Source of the DNA: Palaemon carinicauda
Lineage: Eukaryota; Arthropoda; Malacostraca; Decapoda; Palaemonidae
Length of the DNA stretch: 64,000 bases
NCBI RefSeq assembly: GCF_036898095.1
Contig: NC_090739.1
Location: forward strand, 62,480,342 to 62,544,341
Direction of reading: 5' to 3'
The notes below the pieces were generated by a model that was not told the DNA's origin, searched no databases, and was given only the letters and a program-made list of their open reading frames with translations. Below, one piece after another: positions 21,681-32,395 of this stretch (the first letter of the stretch is position 1; every line of letters begins with the position of its first letter). The translations under genes and the position numbers were made by a program.

Positions 21681-22400
21681 ACCAATACATTACTTAAAAA
21701 TGGGATTTTGAATATCGTATAGATTAAGATTCCAAAAACAGTACCCCTAGGGTCCCTAGGGATGAAATTGACTAATAATGCAACAAAAAACCAAACCTAA
21801 AACAGTTTAATTGAAAACAATAATGTGCAACATCAGTTGACTGATGAATCAGGAATGCTTGGCTTAGACTACAATCATTACCAATGCAGCAGTTTTCAAA
21901 ATGGAAGTCTCAAAACCACTGCATCTTCAAACCCTTACAACTAAGTCACACAAAAAACAAACCTATTATATCAATCCAATATGACATTTATTTTCAGGTC
22001 ACATTAAATCACAAAACTTAAGACCATATGGAACATTTCTTAAAGGTATATTTCATAACTGAATAGCATAGCCTTCACGGTTACAAGAGCATGAAATTGG
22101 TACGAGTTTATCAAATGGATTAGTGTGGATAAAAAGGTGAATATTTTGGAGGGTGCATGGCTGTTAATCTGAAACTAGAACATTACAAATCCTGTAATGT
22201 GATGTAACTCAAAAGAAGCTACTCAAGATTACAAGATATTCATTATTCCTTTACTTTTATTTTTGATACAGCATAAATTTCATTTTGTAAGAATAAATGC
22301 AAAAATAAATACTTAGACTTTAATTTACTGATTTATCATTCTCAATTATTGCATTCCAATCTTCCAAAAATATACTATCCAATAATGAGTTTTAAGATCT
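21681..22400. other. Noncoding, no feature recognised
   Basis: AT-rich intergenic sequence between the hAT derivative and a LINE fragment. I see no gene or structured repeat. Confidence 0.5.
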
Positions 22401-22407
22401 GCAATTA

Positions 22408-22644
22408 ATGCTAACAGTCTTGCCTTTTTATTTTATATGGCTCAATACTACACAGTATTCTAAAATTCTCATTCTGGCTGCGGCTAAAGAGTGGAATGGT
22501 ATTCCCGATAAAATCGTTGAATGCGCGGAACTTCAAAATTTCCTATTTGACGGTAAAACTTTTCTGTTGGACAGTCTGACAGAAGTCTTTTTTCAAAGTT
22601 TATATGTTATTCATAATAAAAATACTAATAAAATTTTTTTATGA
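22408..22644 (+). pseudogene. LINE ORF2 C-terminal fragment
   Basis: The frame reads IWLNTTQYSKILILAAAKEW, then NGIPDKIVECAELQNFLFDG and a short tail. The LNTTQYS--F--A--K-WN-LP--IVE---LQ-F pattern is the same C-terminal block as at 59423-59584 and, more decayed, near 5990-6110. It is one of several 3'-truncated-type copies of the same non-LTR family. It is open over this short range but has no RT core and is not a gene. Confidence 0.65.
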
Positions 22645-22649
22645 ATTTC

Positions 22650-24149
22650 CAGTCTAAAGTAACAATTTGATTAGTACTGTACAGTCCTGTACGATGGACA
22701 ACAAAAATAAGACTTAATAAAGCAGGGCTCTCATATTGGAGGGACTTTAAAAGTGAAATGCAAAATTTATTGGTAAACGTGACTGCACTTAATAACCACC
22801 ATCTAAAGACCTATGCAAATCTGTATAAAGCACAAAATGATACTGGTCCCAGTACCTGCCCTTCGTCGTAAATTCCATAATCCCTTCCCACTATGAATGT
22901 GTAAATCATTGCTTTTGAAATAAATTAAGCCATTTCAACTATTATAAATTTATGTAACATCCAACCATTGTTGCTCTTGTTCTAAAATTAAGACTCAAGA
23001 GCTTGGTATCAACCTTTAAAAAGTTAATTAGGGCACCACAGAAGTAAAAGATTTGTTATTTGATATTTACAGGAATAGTTACTACTAATATTTCAGTAAG
23101 GACAAAAAGACTATCTGTCTTTGCTATAAAATGGAACCTGTTCACAGCAATTTCAATAAAAAATACACTAGCTACTCTAGGGTTCAAGTTGGTTTCTTAT
23201 ACATAGTGGACATGGGTAGCTATTGTTCTAAAGACATTAATATAGTAATAAGTATATGCAGATAAAAAATGTTATTTCTGGCACCAAATACAGGAAATGG
23301 GATACATTTCCTCTAACTTACCACCTTATAATGTTATAATATTTTTTAAGGTATTTATACTTGGGGCTTATATTTATTGCCTAGTATCTTAATTTAATAA
23401 CAGTTTGAGATCCAATTTACTGAAAATGTGGTCTCTTTAAAGACAAATCTGAAGCACAGTATTTACTTAAGAAAATTCCAATAAACTTTTCTAGCAACAA
23501 ACGGCCTTAATCTGTCTTTGAACAGACATTTACTTAAACTTCAATGAAGAAGATACTTGAAGGCACATTTAAAAAGGTATTTTCATAAAGATTTACAAAA
23601 GATAATTCTTTAATAAAATTGCTCAATTAATGCCAAACTAACTTGTCCTCAAAGTTCATCAGAGACCAATTAACTCTTGAATGGTGCCAAGTAAACAACT
23701 CTTAAAATATGGAGGGAAACTTTTATAATTCAACAATGAATCTGATTTGCATAAATGCTTTCTTCTTTTAAATACAGTATGCAATAGCATTCTCAAAGCC
23801 ATTCAAATAATTACCCGATGTCTTAAAATATTCAACTGCAGACTTAATTCGTGTGAGATTGTCAAGCTTTGTCCAAATGCAGTTTTAACTTTTAAAAAGT
23901 AAAAGTAATAACATGAAAATGAATCATGATCCCCTTGGGTCCCTTTCAATATAAAAAATTAATTAAGAAGAATTTTTCAATGCTAAAAAAAAAAAATCCC
24001 TTGAGATATCATATCAATAATCCCTTTTCATTTTAACTAAAGTTAAAATTCCTTTTGTCCAGTGACTAGACTAGACACCTAAAATATAAGAGCTAGAATA
24101 ACACTAAGAAATAAAATTAAAAATAAATTACAAAATTAGAAAATTTTAA
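22650..24149. other. Noncoding, downstream of the BTB zinc-finger gene
   Basis: AT-rich sequence that would lie in or beyond the 3' UTR of the - strand BTB gene. I see no coding exon. I cannot place its polyadenylation site with confidence. Confidence 0.45.
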
Positions 24150-24445
24150 AAGTAATTTGTATTGTTCCTAGCTATAAAAACCTTAGTCCTTAAAATAGAT
24201 AACTTCAGCGCCGGAACGGATGTTGAATCATGAAAAAAGTAGCTATGGTATTTATCAACATGTAGGAGAGGGGGAGCCAAAGGACTCAGAGAAGTCTAAA
24301 GGGCCTTGAATCAGGCAAGTAGTTGGCTCCACTCACCTCCTTGCTGTTATGTACCGTAACTACCTTGTTTACAATTCAGCGGCTGTAGCTTGCGCTGAAG
24401 TAGTCACCTATTTAAAGGACGATAGGTTTGTATTCACATAGGATC
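24150..24445. repeat. Fold-back repeat (inverted arms ~30 bp)
   Basis: The left arm (CCTAGCTATAAAAACCTTAG, then TCCTTAAA) and the right arm near 24411-24445 (TTTAAAGGACGATAGGTTTG, then TATTCACATAGG) are imperfect inverted copies around ~230 bp. A related fold-back with similar arms lies at 63190-63447. They look like solo terminal repeats of another DIRS-like family or a small MITE. This one falls just after the BTB stop codon, in the expected 3' UTR. Confidence 0.6.
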
Positions 24446-24503
24446 AAATATTCCACACATAGGTATAAGTACACAAACCATTTACAGGCATAAAATTGAC
24501 CAC

Positions 24504-24815
24504 TCAGCAGAGAGACTCCCTACTAGCTATTTTCTGCTTGTAATAATCTGGATGTTTTACCTTTATGTGGGCCTGGAGATTACGTTTTCGTTTTATGGTC
24601 ATATTGCACACGGGACAGGGTAGCCTCAAATCCGCACCATTGTGCTCCAAGAGATGCTCGGCTAAAACTTCACGTCTGGTGAAAGCTCTAGAGCAAATAT
24701 GGCAAACATAAGGACGGAAGTGGGCAAGATGGTGTCGTTTTAATATGGCAGCTTTTGCAAAGCACTTATGACATATAGGACATGAAAATGGTCGGCCATC
24801 ATTGGATCCCATTTC
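24504..24815 (-). CDS. BTB zinc-finger protein, last exon (three C2H2 fingers)
   Basis: The exon follows a TTTTTACAG acceptor on the - strand, starts in phase 0 with GAA ATG GGA TCC, and ends at a stop at 24504-24506 (103 codons). Three C2H2 fingers are visible: CPICHKCFAKAAILKRHHLA then H (C-x2-C-x12-H-x3-H), CHICSRAFTRREVLAEHLLE then H, and CPVCNMTIKRKRNLQAHIKV then KH (x4 spacing). The fingers would bind DNA while the BTB domain, encoded upstream, dimerises, making this a nuclear transcription regulator. BTB genes of this kind often splice alternative zinc-finger exons onto a common BTB; other finger exons are not seen here. Which member (lola, tramtrack, broad or other) cannot be decided. 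Confidence 0.9.
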   Translation of the reverse strand, partial: EMGSNDGRPFSCPICHKCFAKAAILKRHHLAHFRPYVCHICSRAFTRREVLAEHLLEHNGADLRLPCPVCNMTIKRKRNLQAHIKVKHPDYYKQKIASRESLC

Positions 24816-25006
24816 CTGTAAAAAGAAATAGGTTTTGAAAGAAAGTCAGTAAGGGTCTGTCAAAGTTATCAAATACTGTACTCATATTACTCTAATGATG
24901 ACAACAAAACTTCAATGATTTTAAATCAATTACTACCCTTAAAACTTTAAATGATGACAGTATAACAAATCATATTGGAATATGATTCACCAAAGAAAAA
25001 CCATGA

Positions 25007-25400
25007 AAATGTTATTTTCATTAGTAAAATAAATTTTTGAATATACTTACCCGATGATCATGTAGCTGTCAACTCTGTTGCCCGACAGAAATCTACGGTC
25101 GGGATACGCCAGCGATCGCTATACAGGTGGAGGTGTACACAACAGCGCCATCTGTGGTCAGGTACTCCAGTACTTCTTGTCAACACCACCTCAATTTTTT
25201 CCTCGGTCCACTGGTTCTCTATGGGGAGGAAGGGTGGGTCAATTAAATCATGATCATTGGGTAAGTATATTCAAAAATTTATTTTACTAATGAAAATAAC
25301 ATTTTTCAATATTAATCTTACCCGATGATCATGTAGCTGATTCACACCCAGGGTGGTGGGTGGAGACCAGCATACATGTTAACAAAGAAGCTAAGTATCC
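25007..25400 (-). repeat. DIRS copy 2: 3' ITR and internal complementary region
   Basis: The outer ITR (25020-25260) contains CGACAGAAATCTACGGTCGG and CACAACAGCGCCATCTGTGG. It is followed by the ICR (TTGGGTAAGTATATTC, an AT stretch, then AATCTTACCCGATGATCATG) that mirrors both element ends. The ATTCACACCC and GGTGGGTGGAGACCAG blocks after the ICR are shared with copies 1, 3 and 5. Confidence 0.85.
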
Positions 25401-25725
25401 CGTATTTCATTTTATTAGTTATTCAAAAATAACATAAAATAAATAAGTACCTGGTAAGGAAGACGACTTGAACCATTACTCTGCCTTTATTAAGTACGTC
25501 TTCCTTACTGAGCGTAGCGGTCCTCTTAGGATGCTGAACGACTCTTAGGTGCTGAAGTGTAAAGGGCTGCAACCCATACTAAAGGACCTCATCACAACCT
25601 TTAACCTCGGCGCTTCTCAAGAAAGAATTGACCACCCGCCAAATCAACAAGGATGTGGAAGGCTTCTTAGCCGACCGTACAACCCATAAAAAGTATTCAA
25701 GAGAAAGGTTAAAAAGGTTATGGGA

Positions 25726-27100
25726 TTATGGGAATGTAGTGGCTGAGCCCCCGCCTACTACTGCATTCGTTGCTACGAATGGTCCCAGGGTGTAGCAGTT
25801 CTCGTAAAGAGACTGGACATCTTTGAGATAGAATGATGCGAACACTGACTTGCTTCTCCAATAGGTTGCATCCATAACACTCTGCAGAGAACGGTTCTGT
25901 TTGAAGGCCACTGAAGTAGCCACAGCTCTCACTTCATGTGTCCTTACCTTCAGCAAAGCAAGGTCTTTTTCCTTCAGATGAGAATGTGCTTCCCTAATCA
26001 GAAGCCTGATTTAGTAAGAAACTGAGTTCTTAGACCTTGGAAGAGAAGGCTTCTTGATAGCACACCATAAGGCTTCTGATTGTCCTCGTAAAGGTTATGA
26101 CCTTTTTAGATAGTACCTAAGAGCTCTAACTGGGCAAAGTACTCTCTCCAGTTCGTTCCCCACCAAGTTGGACAGGCTTGGGATCTCGAACGACTTAGGC
26201 CAAGGACGTGAAGGAAGCTCGTTTTAGCAAAAAACCGAGCTGCAAGGAACATGTAGCCGTTTCAGATGTGAAAACTATGTTCCTGCTGAAGGCGTGGATC
26301 TCACTGACTCTTTTAGCTGTTGTCAAGCACACGAGGAAAAGAGTTTTTAATGTGAGGTCCTTAAAAGTGGCTGATTGGAGAGGTTCAAATCTTGATGACA
26401 TAAGGAACCTTAGGACCACGTCTAGATTCCAGCCTGGAGTGGACAACCGACGTTCCTTTGAGGTCTCAAAAGACCTAAGGAGGTCCTGTAGATCTTTGTT
26501 GGTGGAAAGATCCAAGCCTCTGTGGCGGAAAACCGCTGCCAACATACTTCTGTAACCCTTGATCGTAGGAGCTGAAAGGGATCTTACGTTCCTTAGATGT
26601 AACAGGAAGTCAGCAATCTGGGTTACAGTGGTACTGGTTGAGGAAACTGCATTGGCCTTGTACCAGCTTCGGAAGACTTCCCCTTTAGACTGATAGACTC
26701 TGAGAGTGGATGTCCTCCTTGCTCTGGCAATCGCTCTGGCTGCCTCCTTCGAAAAGCCCCTAGCTCTTGAGAGTCTTTCGAAAGTCTGAAGGCAGTCAGA
26801 CGAAGAGCGTGGAGGTCTGGGTGTACCTTCTTTACGTGAGGTTGACGTAGAAGGTCCACTCCTAGAGGAAGAGTCCTGGGAATGTCGACCAGCCATTGCA
26901 GTACCTCTATGAACCATTCTCTCGCGGGCCAGAGCGGAGCCAACCAACGTCAGCCGTGTCCCTTTGCGAGAGGCGAACTTCTGAAGTACCCTGTTGACAA
27001 TCTTGAACGGCGGAAATGCATACAGGTCGAGATGGGACCAATCCCGCAGAAAAGCATCCACGTGAACTGCTGCTGGGTCTGGAATCGGAGAACAATACAA
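25726..27100 (-). pseudogene. DIRS copy 2 tyrosine recombinase (broken)
   Basis: The N-terminal half runs from the RARRTSTLRVYQSKGEVFRS block through IADFLLHLRNVRSLSAPTIK and FLVCLTTAKRVSEIHAFS, with the catalytic Arg. It loses frame near 26195. The C-terminal part (25726-25956) has the H-x-x-R box in THEVRAVATSVAF, the WRSKSVFASFYLKD segment with nucleophile Tyr, and the GPFVATNAVVGGG tail. Between 25957 and 26195 the reading is disrupted by shifts and stops. All catalytic residues are still present but not in one frame. Confidence 0.85.
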
Positions 27101-28105
27101 CGGGAGCCTCTAGGTTATCGAGGTAGCGAACAGATCTATGGTTGGCTGACCCCACAGGGCCCAAAGTCTGCTGCAAACATTCTTGTGAAGGGTCCACTCT
27201 GTGGGGATGACCTGACCCTTCCGGCTGAGGCGATCTGCCATGACATTCATATCGCCCTGAATGAACCTCGTTACCAGCGTGAGCTTTCGATCTTTTGACC
27301 AGATGAGGAGGTCCCTTGCGATCTAGAACAACTTCCACGAATGAGTCCCTCCCTGCTTGGAGATGTAAGCCAAGGCTGTGGTGATGTCAGAGTCCACCTC
27401 CACCACCTTGTTAAGCTGGAGGGACTTGAAGTTTATCAAGGCCAGATGAACCGCCAACAGCTCCTTGCAATTGATGTGAAGTGTCCTTTGCTCATGATTC
27501 CATGTTCCCGAGCATTCCTGTCCGTCCAAAGTCGCACCCCAGCCCGTGTCTGATGCGTCCGAGAAGAGACGGCGGTCGGGTTTCTGAACAGCCAAAGGTA
27601 GAGTTCCTTGAGAAGAAAGCTGTTCTTTCACCACGTTAGAGTAGACCTCCTCTCTTCGGAAACAGGAACTGAGACCGTCTCTAGCGTCATGTCCTTTATC
27701 CAGTGAGCAGCTAGATGATACTGAAGGGGGCGGAGGTGGAGTCTCCCTAACTCGATGAACAGGGCCAGCGATGAAAGTGTCCCTGTTAGACTCATCCACT
27801 ACCTGACTGAGCATCGGTTCCTTCTCAGCATGCTCTGGATGCATTCTAGGGCTTGGTAGATCCTTGGGGCCGACGGAAAAGCCCGAAAAGCTCGACTCTG
27901 AAGCTCCATACCCAGGTAGACAATGGTCTGGGATGGGACGAGCTGGGACTCCTCTAATTTGACCAGGAGGCCCAGTTCCTTGGTCAGATCCATAGTCCAT
28001 CTGAGAATCTCCAGACAGCGACGACTTGTGGGAGCTCTTAAAAGCCAGTCGTCTGACGGAGCCGGACACAAGATCATGGTACTGCTGCACAGTCTGTGAA
28101 CTGTC
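26623..28105 (-). pseudogene. DIRS copy 2 reverse transcriptase remnant / RNase H
   Basis: The reading begins near 28060 directly with DDWLLRAPTSRRCLEILRWT, the second half of the RT palm, joined to gag sequence (VDSSQTVQQYHDLVSGS). VYLGMELQ and the RH motifs follow: FSDASDTGWGA, INCKELLAVHLAL, VDSDITTALAYISKQGGTHS and NVMADRLSR-like. The YCSPIPDPAAVHVDAF block lies downstream. The fingers and the first catalytic Asp are deleted and frames switch at least twice, so no active RT can be made. The 3' end overlaps YR. Confidence 0.83.
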
Positions 28106-28639
28106 AACCATGGGGAAGCGAGGAAGTACAGCGACAACCCGAAACTGTCTAGACTGACTGGGTAGTACAGACAACTCCTTATCGGGTTGCTGAGGTTGCC
28201 GCACTGCGTCACAACAAGTCACTTCTGCTGGTTGTTGAACGTCTTCCCAGTGACACACTGACTCCGTAAACAAAAAATCCTCTAACAAGGACTAAGCTTG
28301 GACTGCATGTCTTGCAACAAAGCTCAAGGTCTATGGGAGCAGGTGTGGCAACAGACGGGGTTAGCGACTGAAGCGGAACCATTACCCTCCCTGGAAGCAT
28401 GTTATGCTTAAATAAAAGTCCATAGGAGGCTAAGCAGCTTAAGGCTCCTCTCCAAATGACAGAGTCCTCAAGGGAATATCAGAAGGAGGGAGAATAGCAC
28501 TTTCTCATCTACAGGAACCATATCCGAGAAAAGCTAAGTTCTCTCAGTGAGGGTTTCACTGGTGCAAAAGCAGCAGACCAGAAGGCAACGTTATGAAACT
28601 GCTTGACAGTCTTGTGAGTTGGCAACAACCAAAGATGTG

Positions 28640-29600
28640 TGACTGAGGAGCATGCGGTAAGGTATGCAGAGCATGCTGTAAGGTATGCAGAGCATGCTGT
28701 AAGGTATGCACATGCTGTAAGGTATGCAGAGCATGCTGTAAGGTATGCAGAGCATGCTGTATGTAGAGCATGCTGTAAGGTATGCAGAGCATGTTGCATG
28801 GCATGCGGCTTATGCTGCATGGGATGAGGCTCATGCTGCATGGGATGAGGCTCATGCTGCATGGAATGAGGCTCATGCTGCATGGGATGAGGCTCATGCT
28901 GCAAGGGATGAGGCTCATGCCGCATGGGTTGAGGAGGATGCCGCATAGTATGAGGCTCCTGCCTCATGGGTTGAGGAGGTTGCCGCATAGCATGAGGCTC
29001 CTGCCTCATGGTTTGAGGAGGATGCCGCATAGCATGAGGCTCCTCATAGCATGAGGCTCCTGCCTCATGGGTTGAGGAGGATGCCGCATAGCATGAGGCT
29101 CCTGCCTCATGGGTTGAGGAGGATGCCGCATAGCATGAGGCTCCTGCCTCATGGGTTGAGGAGGATGCCGCATAGCATGAGGCTCCTGCCTCATGGGTAG
29201 AGGAGGTTGCCGCATAGCATGAGGCTCCTGCCTCATGGGTTGAGGAGGATGCCGCATAGCATGAGGCTCCTGCCTCATGGGTTGAGGAGGATGCCGCATA
29301 GCATGAGGCTCCTGCCTCATGGGTTGAGGAGGATGCCGCATAGCATGAGGCTCCTGCCTCATGGGTTGAGGAGGATGCCGCATAGCATGAGGCTCCTGCC
29401 TCATGGGTAGAGGAGGTTGCCGCATAGCATGAGGCTCCTGCCTCATGGGTTGAGGAGGATGCCGCATAGCATGAGGCTCCTCATAGCATGAGGCTACTGC
29501 CTCATGGGTAGAGGAGGTTGCCGCAAGCATGAGGCTACTGCCTCATGGGTAGAGGAGGTTGCCGCAAGCATGAGGCTCCTGCCTCATGGGTTGAGGAGGT
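28640..29600 (-). repeat. In-frame minisatellite inside DIRS gag (42-bp and 21-bp units)
   Basis: From about 28925 to 29600 a 42-base unit repeats more than ten times; each encodes the 14-residue MRQEPHAMRHPPQP on the - strand. From about 28640 to 28925 shorter 21-30 base variants give HALHTLQ and HEPHPMQ repeats. Period lengths are multiples of three, so the frame is kept. Copy 5 has only a short version at 55680-55830, so the array grew after the two copies split. Confidence 0.93.
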
Positions 29601-30400
29601 TGCCTCATAGTGCTGGAACCCGGCAACTCCCGATGCGGCAACTCACGCATGAAAGCAGGAGGCGCAGCAAGAACATGCGTCTGGCAGGGTGGACTGCGCA
29701 TCGGAGGTGGAGCTCTCACAGGTGGAGGGTGGGAGCAGGCAGCCGCAGTATCTGCTGAGCGCACAACCTCGGCGGGTTGTAGGTTAACAGGCTACATTGT
29801 CAACCTTGCAGCATGATACTCCTGTATGAAGGAGCAAGCTGAGACTGTATAGTCTGCAGCATGGACCACTAGGGTCTATGAAAGACAACAACAAACGGAG
29901 CTACTGTCCGTTGAGACTGAGGGTCTAAAACAGCTGGTGCGGCAACAGACGGAGTTACTGCCTGTTGCGGTACCACCTTGCCTCTCTGGGAGGTGTGCAG
30001 TTGTCGTACTGCAGCAAGTCCGAACTGACCCAGTGGCAGTGGCTACACCTAGGAGTTGGACTTGCGCGGAAGGGACCGACTTGCACTTAAAAGCTGCAAG
30101 ATTTGGTCCATGGTTTCTGCGAGAAACCTCTTCCGCAGACGAGGAATAAATGGGCTCTCTCGTCTTTGTGTGGGTGGGGTGATCACGTCGGCTACGTGAG
30201 TTGGGTACACCCGAAACCACGGAGGGAAACGTCTGTTCGTCGATCAAGGCCTGATGAACCCATAAGTCCTTCGACGTTACTTCTCCCCTGGGCTTGGGAG
30301 CTTGTAAGAGGTCCCAGACTAGGCGAACAACTGGCACGAACAGACGAACCCTCGAACGCAACACTGTAACACTTTGCGCTTATCACTTTATCACTTTTGA
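29600..30400 (-). pseudogene. DIRS copy 2 gag-like ORF1 (broken)
   Basis: The - strand starts near 30279 with MGSSGLDRRTDVSLRGFGC. It continues in shifted frames through RNHGPNLAAFKCKSVPSAQV and AACSHPPPVRAPPPMRSPPC, and then into the repeat array. The same order is found in copies 3 and 5. The protein would be proline- and histidine-rich, consistent with a DIRS ORF1 nucleocapsid role, but no zinc knuckle is visible. Several stops and shifts interrupt it. Confidence 0.6.
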
Positions 30401-30955
30401 TTTTCTGTTTGCACTTATTTCACTGAACTCGAAACTTTAAGTGGTTTGTACCTGAAACACGCAATTCTATCCTTCATTAAAAGTTAGTAATTGCGAAAAC
30501 AGTATTACAATGTAACAGAAAAACATAATGAAAGATAAATAATTCAGTGGCTGGAAAAGAGACTAAACACTAGATCAAATAAACTACGTTTAAAATCTCT
30601 CACCGCATAAAGCCTGGGAACAAGAATAAAACTCTAGAAACGTTTACCTTCTTCCCCTAAAGAGACTAGGGAGAAGAGCAAAAACGATAACAACGTTACC
30701 CGCTTGAACGAAACGTTTATCCTCCTCTCTTTCCCTCCGTCTCTATCTCTCTCTCTCTCTCTTGACTTAGAACCTGAGAGATGAGCCCAATTATATATAT
30801 CGTTAAAACATATTATTGTTAAAGGAAAAAAACTGAAAGATTTCCCAAATAAAAAGTTCCTTTATTAGAATTAAAACCATTTAAGCTAAGAAAGAATGAA
30901 CAAAACGCTAGAATCGGTTTACTCTTACTGCAACGTGAAACCGTGAATACTCTCT

Positions 30956-30974
30956 CTCTATCGTAACGATAGAG
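30956..30974. promoter_or_regulatory. Conserved leader palindrome, DIRS copy 2
   Basis: CTCTATCGT-A-ACGATAGAG, a perfect 9-bp inverted repeat around one base, next to a CT run. The same 19 bases occur at the same place in copies 3 (42988-43006) and 5 (57199-57217), between the 5' ITR and gag. Its conservation in otherwise decayed leaders suggests a functional element such as a protein site or RNA hairpin. Confidence 0.6.
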
Positions 30975-31539
30975 CGCAAGTTGAACGTTCTGAACGTCAA
31001 CAACTGCGGAGACAAAACAAAACGTTAGTTCAACTTTGAAAACAGTACGAGACTATCAAAGAAATTCTTTCAAAAACATTAAAATAGCATAAAATCTTAA
31101 CAGGTAAAAACGAAATGACGGGCTCAATGTTAATTAACTTCGGTTCCAAGAAAAGACCGCCTACTATTAGGAAAGGTCGCATATAAACAAACATAAAAAT
31201 TAATTTAAATAAGTTTATAATAAAAGGAAGTTAATCGAAGAGGCCTATAAAAGGCGGAGAGATATAAAATAAATCTATAACTTTGTTAAGCAAAATTAAG
31301 AAAGAGAGTCTATACTCTCTTCGACACCAACACTTCCGTCTAAGGGAAGGGTCGGCCATTTAAAAGTGAAAGAGAGTTCATACTCTCTTCGTCACCAAAA
31401 TTAAATCAAATTAATTCCAAAAACTTGCTAAGCTAATGATAAAGCTTCCTGAATAGCGAAGGCTAAACTCTAGAGCAAATACATCACCAAATCGTGAACA
31501 ATAACTCCAGAATCAACAGCGTATCCAAGTAGGTCTAGC

Positions 31540-31725
31540 CGGTGGCACGACAGAGGAAAAATTGAGGTGGTGTTGACAAGAAGTACTGGAGTACCTGACC
31601 ACAGATGGCGCTGTTGTGTACACCCCCACCTGTATAGCGATCGCTGGCGTATCCCGACCGTAGATTTCTGTCGGGCAACAGAGTTGACAGCTACATGATC
31701 ATCGGGTAAGATTAATATTGAAAAA
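31540..31725 (-). repeat. DIRS copy 2: 5' ITR
   Basis: This is the inverted counterpart of 25020-25230 (GGCGCTGTTGTGTACACC, AGCGATCGCTGGCGTA, TCTGTCGGGCAACAGAGTTG). It ends CATGATCATCGGGTAAGATT near 31725. Confidence 0.85.
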
Positions 31726-32215
31726 TTCATTTTAAAGTGTTTAAGAAATCAAATTAATTATGCAAGTGTCATAAAACTGGAAATGCAATTCGTAAGCATA
31801 ACTTACAATGCATTTTAAGAAGGATTACTATTTCCCATATTAAGAGCTTGATGATCAAATGCTAACACTGTGAGGGTCATTGGACGTATCCTATGTCTGG
31901 ATATTTCTACTCTTTGGCACCATTAGATGACTTATTGCTTAAATGCACATTACAAAAATGTAAACTATCAATCAATGGAAAAGAAATTTATTCAGATACT
32001 GTATATGATAAAAATATATTTCTAGCCTTATTTTCCAATAAAATGTCCACCCAAAAAAGATACTGGGTTTTGGGAACCAAATCTTTTGGTGATGGGTTGG
32101 TGCTCTAAGGGTAAAGATATATTTCCCAACCCCCCAAAAGTATCAATCTGAATTTAGTGAAGATCTGATGTAACAAATAGCAATGAATACAAAGAAAAGT
32201 TATAATGTCACATAC
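31726..32215. other. BTB gene intron, no feature
   Basis: AT-rich intronic sequence between DIRS copy 2 and the third BTB-gene exon; nothing else is seen. Confidence 0.5.
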
Positions 32216-32395
32216 CTGTGGCTCCTCAAGAGGAAAAGGTTTATTCAAATTGGCACTTCTGGTAAAGGCATCCAGATATATTCGTGTCTCTTCTTCAATG
32301 CTGTTGGTACTGAGCGGAACGTTTTCTCCAGGCAAACTTTCCGACAAAGCAGTATTTGTGAAATCTAAAGCTTCTTCTTTAACTTCGGCTTTCAT
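32216..32395 (-). CDS. BTB zinc-finger protein, third exon
   Basis: A 60-codon exon, phase 0 on both sides, with acceptor TTTTTTTAG and donor CAG|GTATGT on the - strand. It encodes MKAEVKEEALDFTNTALSES, then LPGENVPLSTNSIEEETRIY and on to PFPLEEPQ. It is acidic and low-complexity, with a VKEEALD stretch resembling sumoylation-type (psi-K-x-E) motifs. It forms the linker between the BTB part and the fingers. No domain is recognised. Placement rests on matching phases and splice sites. Confidence 0.85.

Larger units (their letters stand above)
25007..31725 (-). mobile_element. DIRS-type retrotransposon, copy 2 (internally deleted)
   Basis: Full-length ends with an internal deletion, inserted between the last two BTB exons in the same orientation as the gene. 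The ITRs are recognisable by GATGATCATGTAGCTGTCAA, GCGATCGCTATACAGGTGG-like and CAGATGGCGCTGTTGTG-like blocks at both ends. The ICR lies at about 25240-25350. In element sense (leftward) it carries a leader with palindrome, a gag with a large in-frame minisatellite, a fused gag-RT junction near 28060, RT remnant/RH, and YR. RT lacks its first half and all genes contain stops or shifts, so it could move only if helped. Its right half is nearly the same sequence as copy 5 (54760-58018). Confidence 0.88.

Noticed and set aside
28509..29530. Long open frames of MRHPPQPMRQEPHA-type repeats on both strands as a host gene
   Set aside because: Open frames on both strands are a by-product of repeat units with lengths divisible by three. 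Position and flanks place the array in a DIRS gag.
28640..29600. CRISPR-like array
   Set aside because: Units are contiguous with no unique spacers, and the DNA is eukaryotic; it is a minisatellite.
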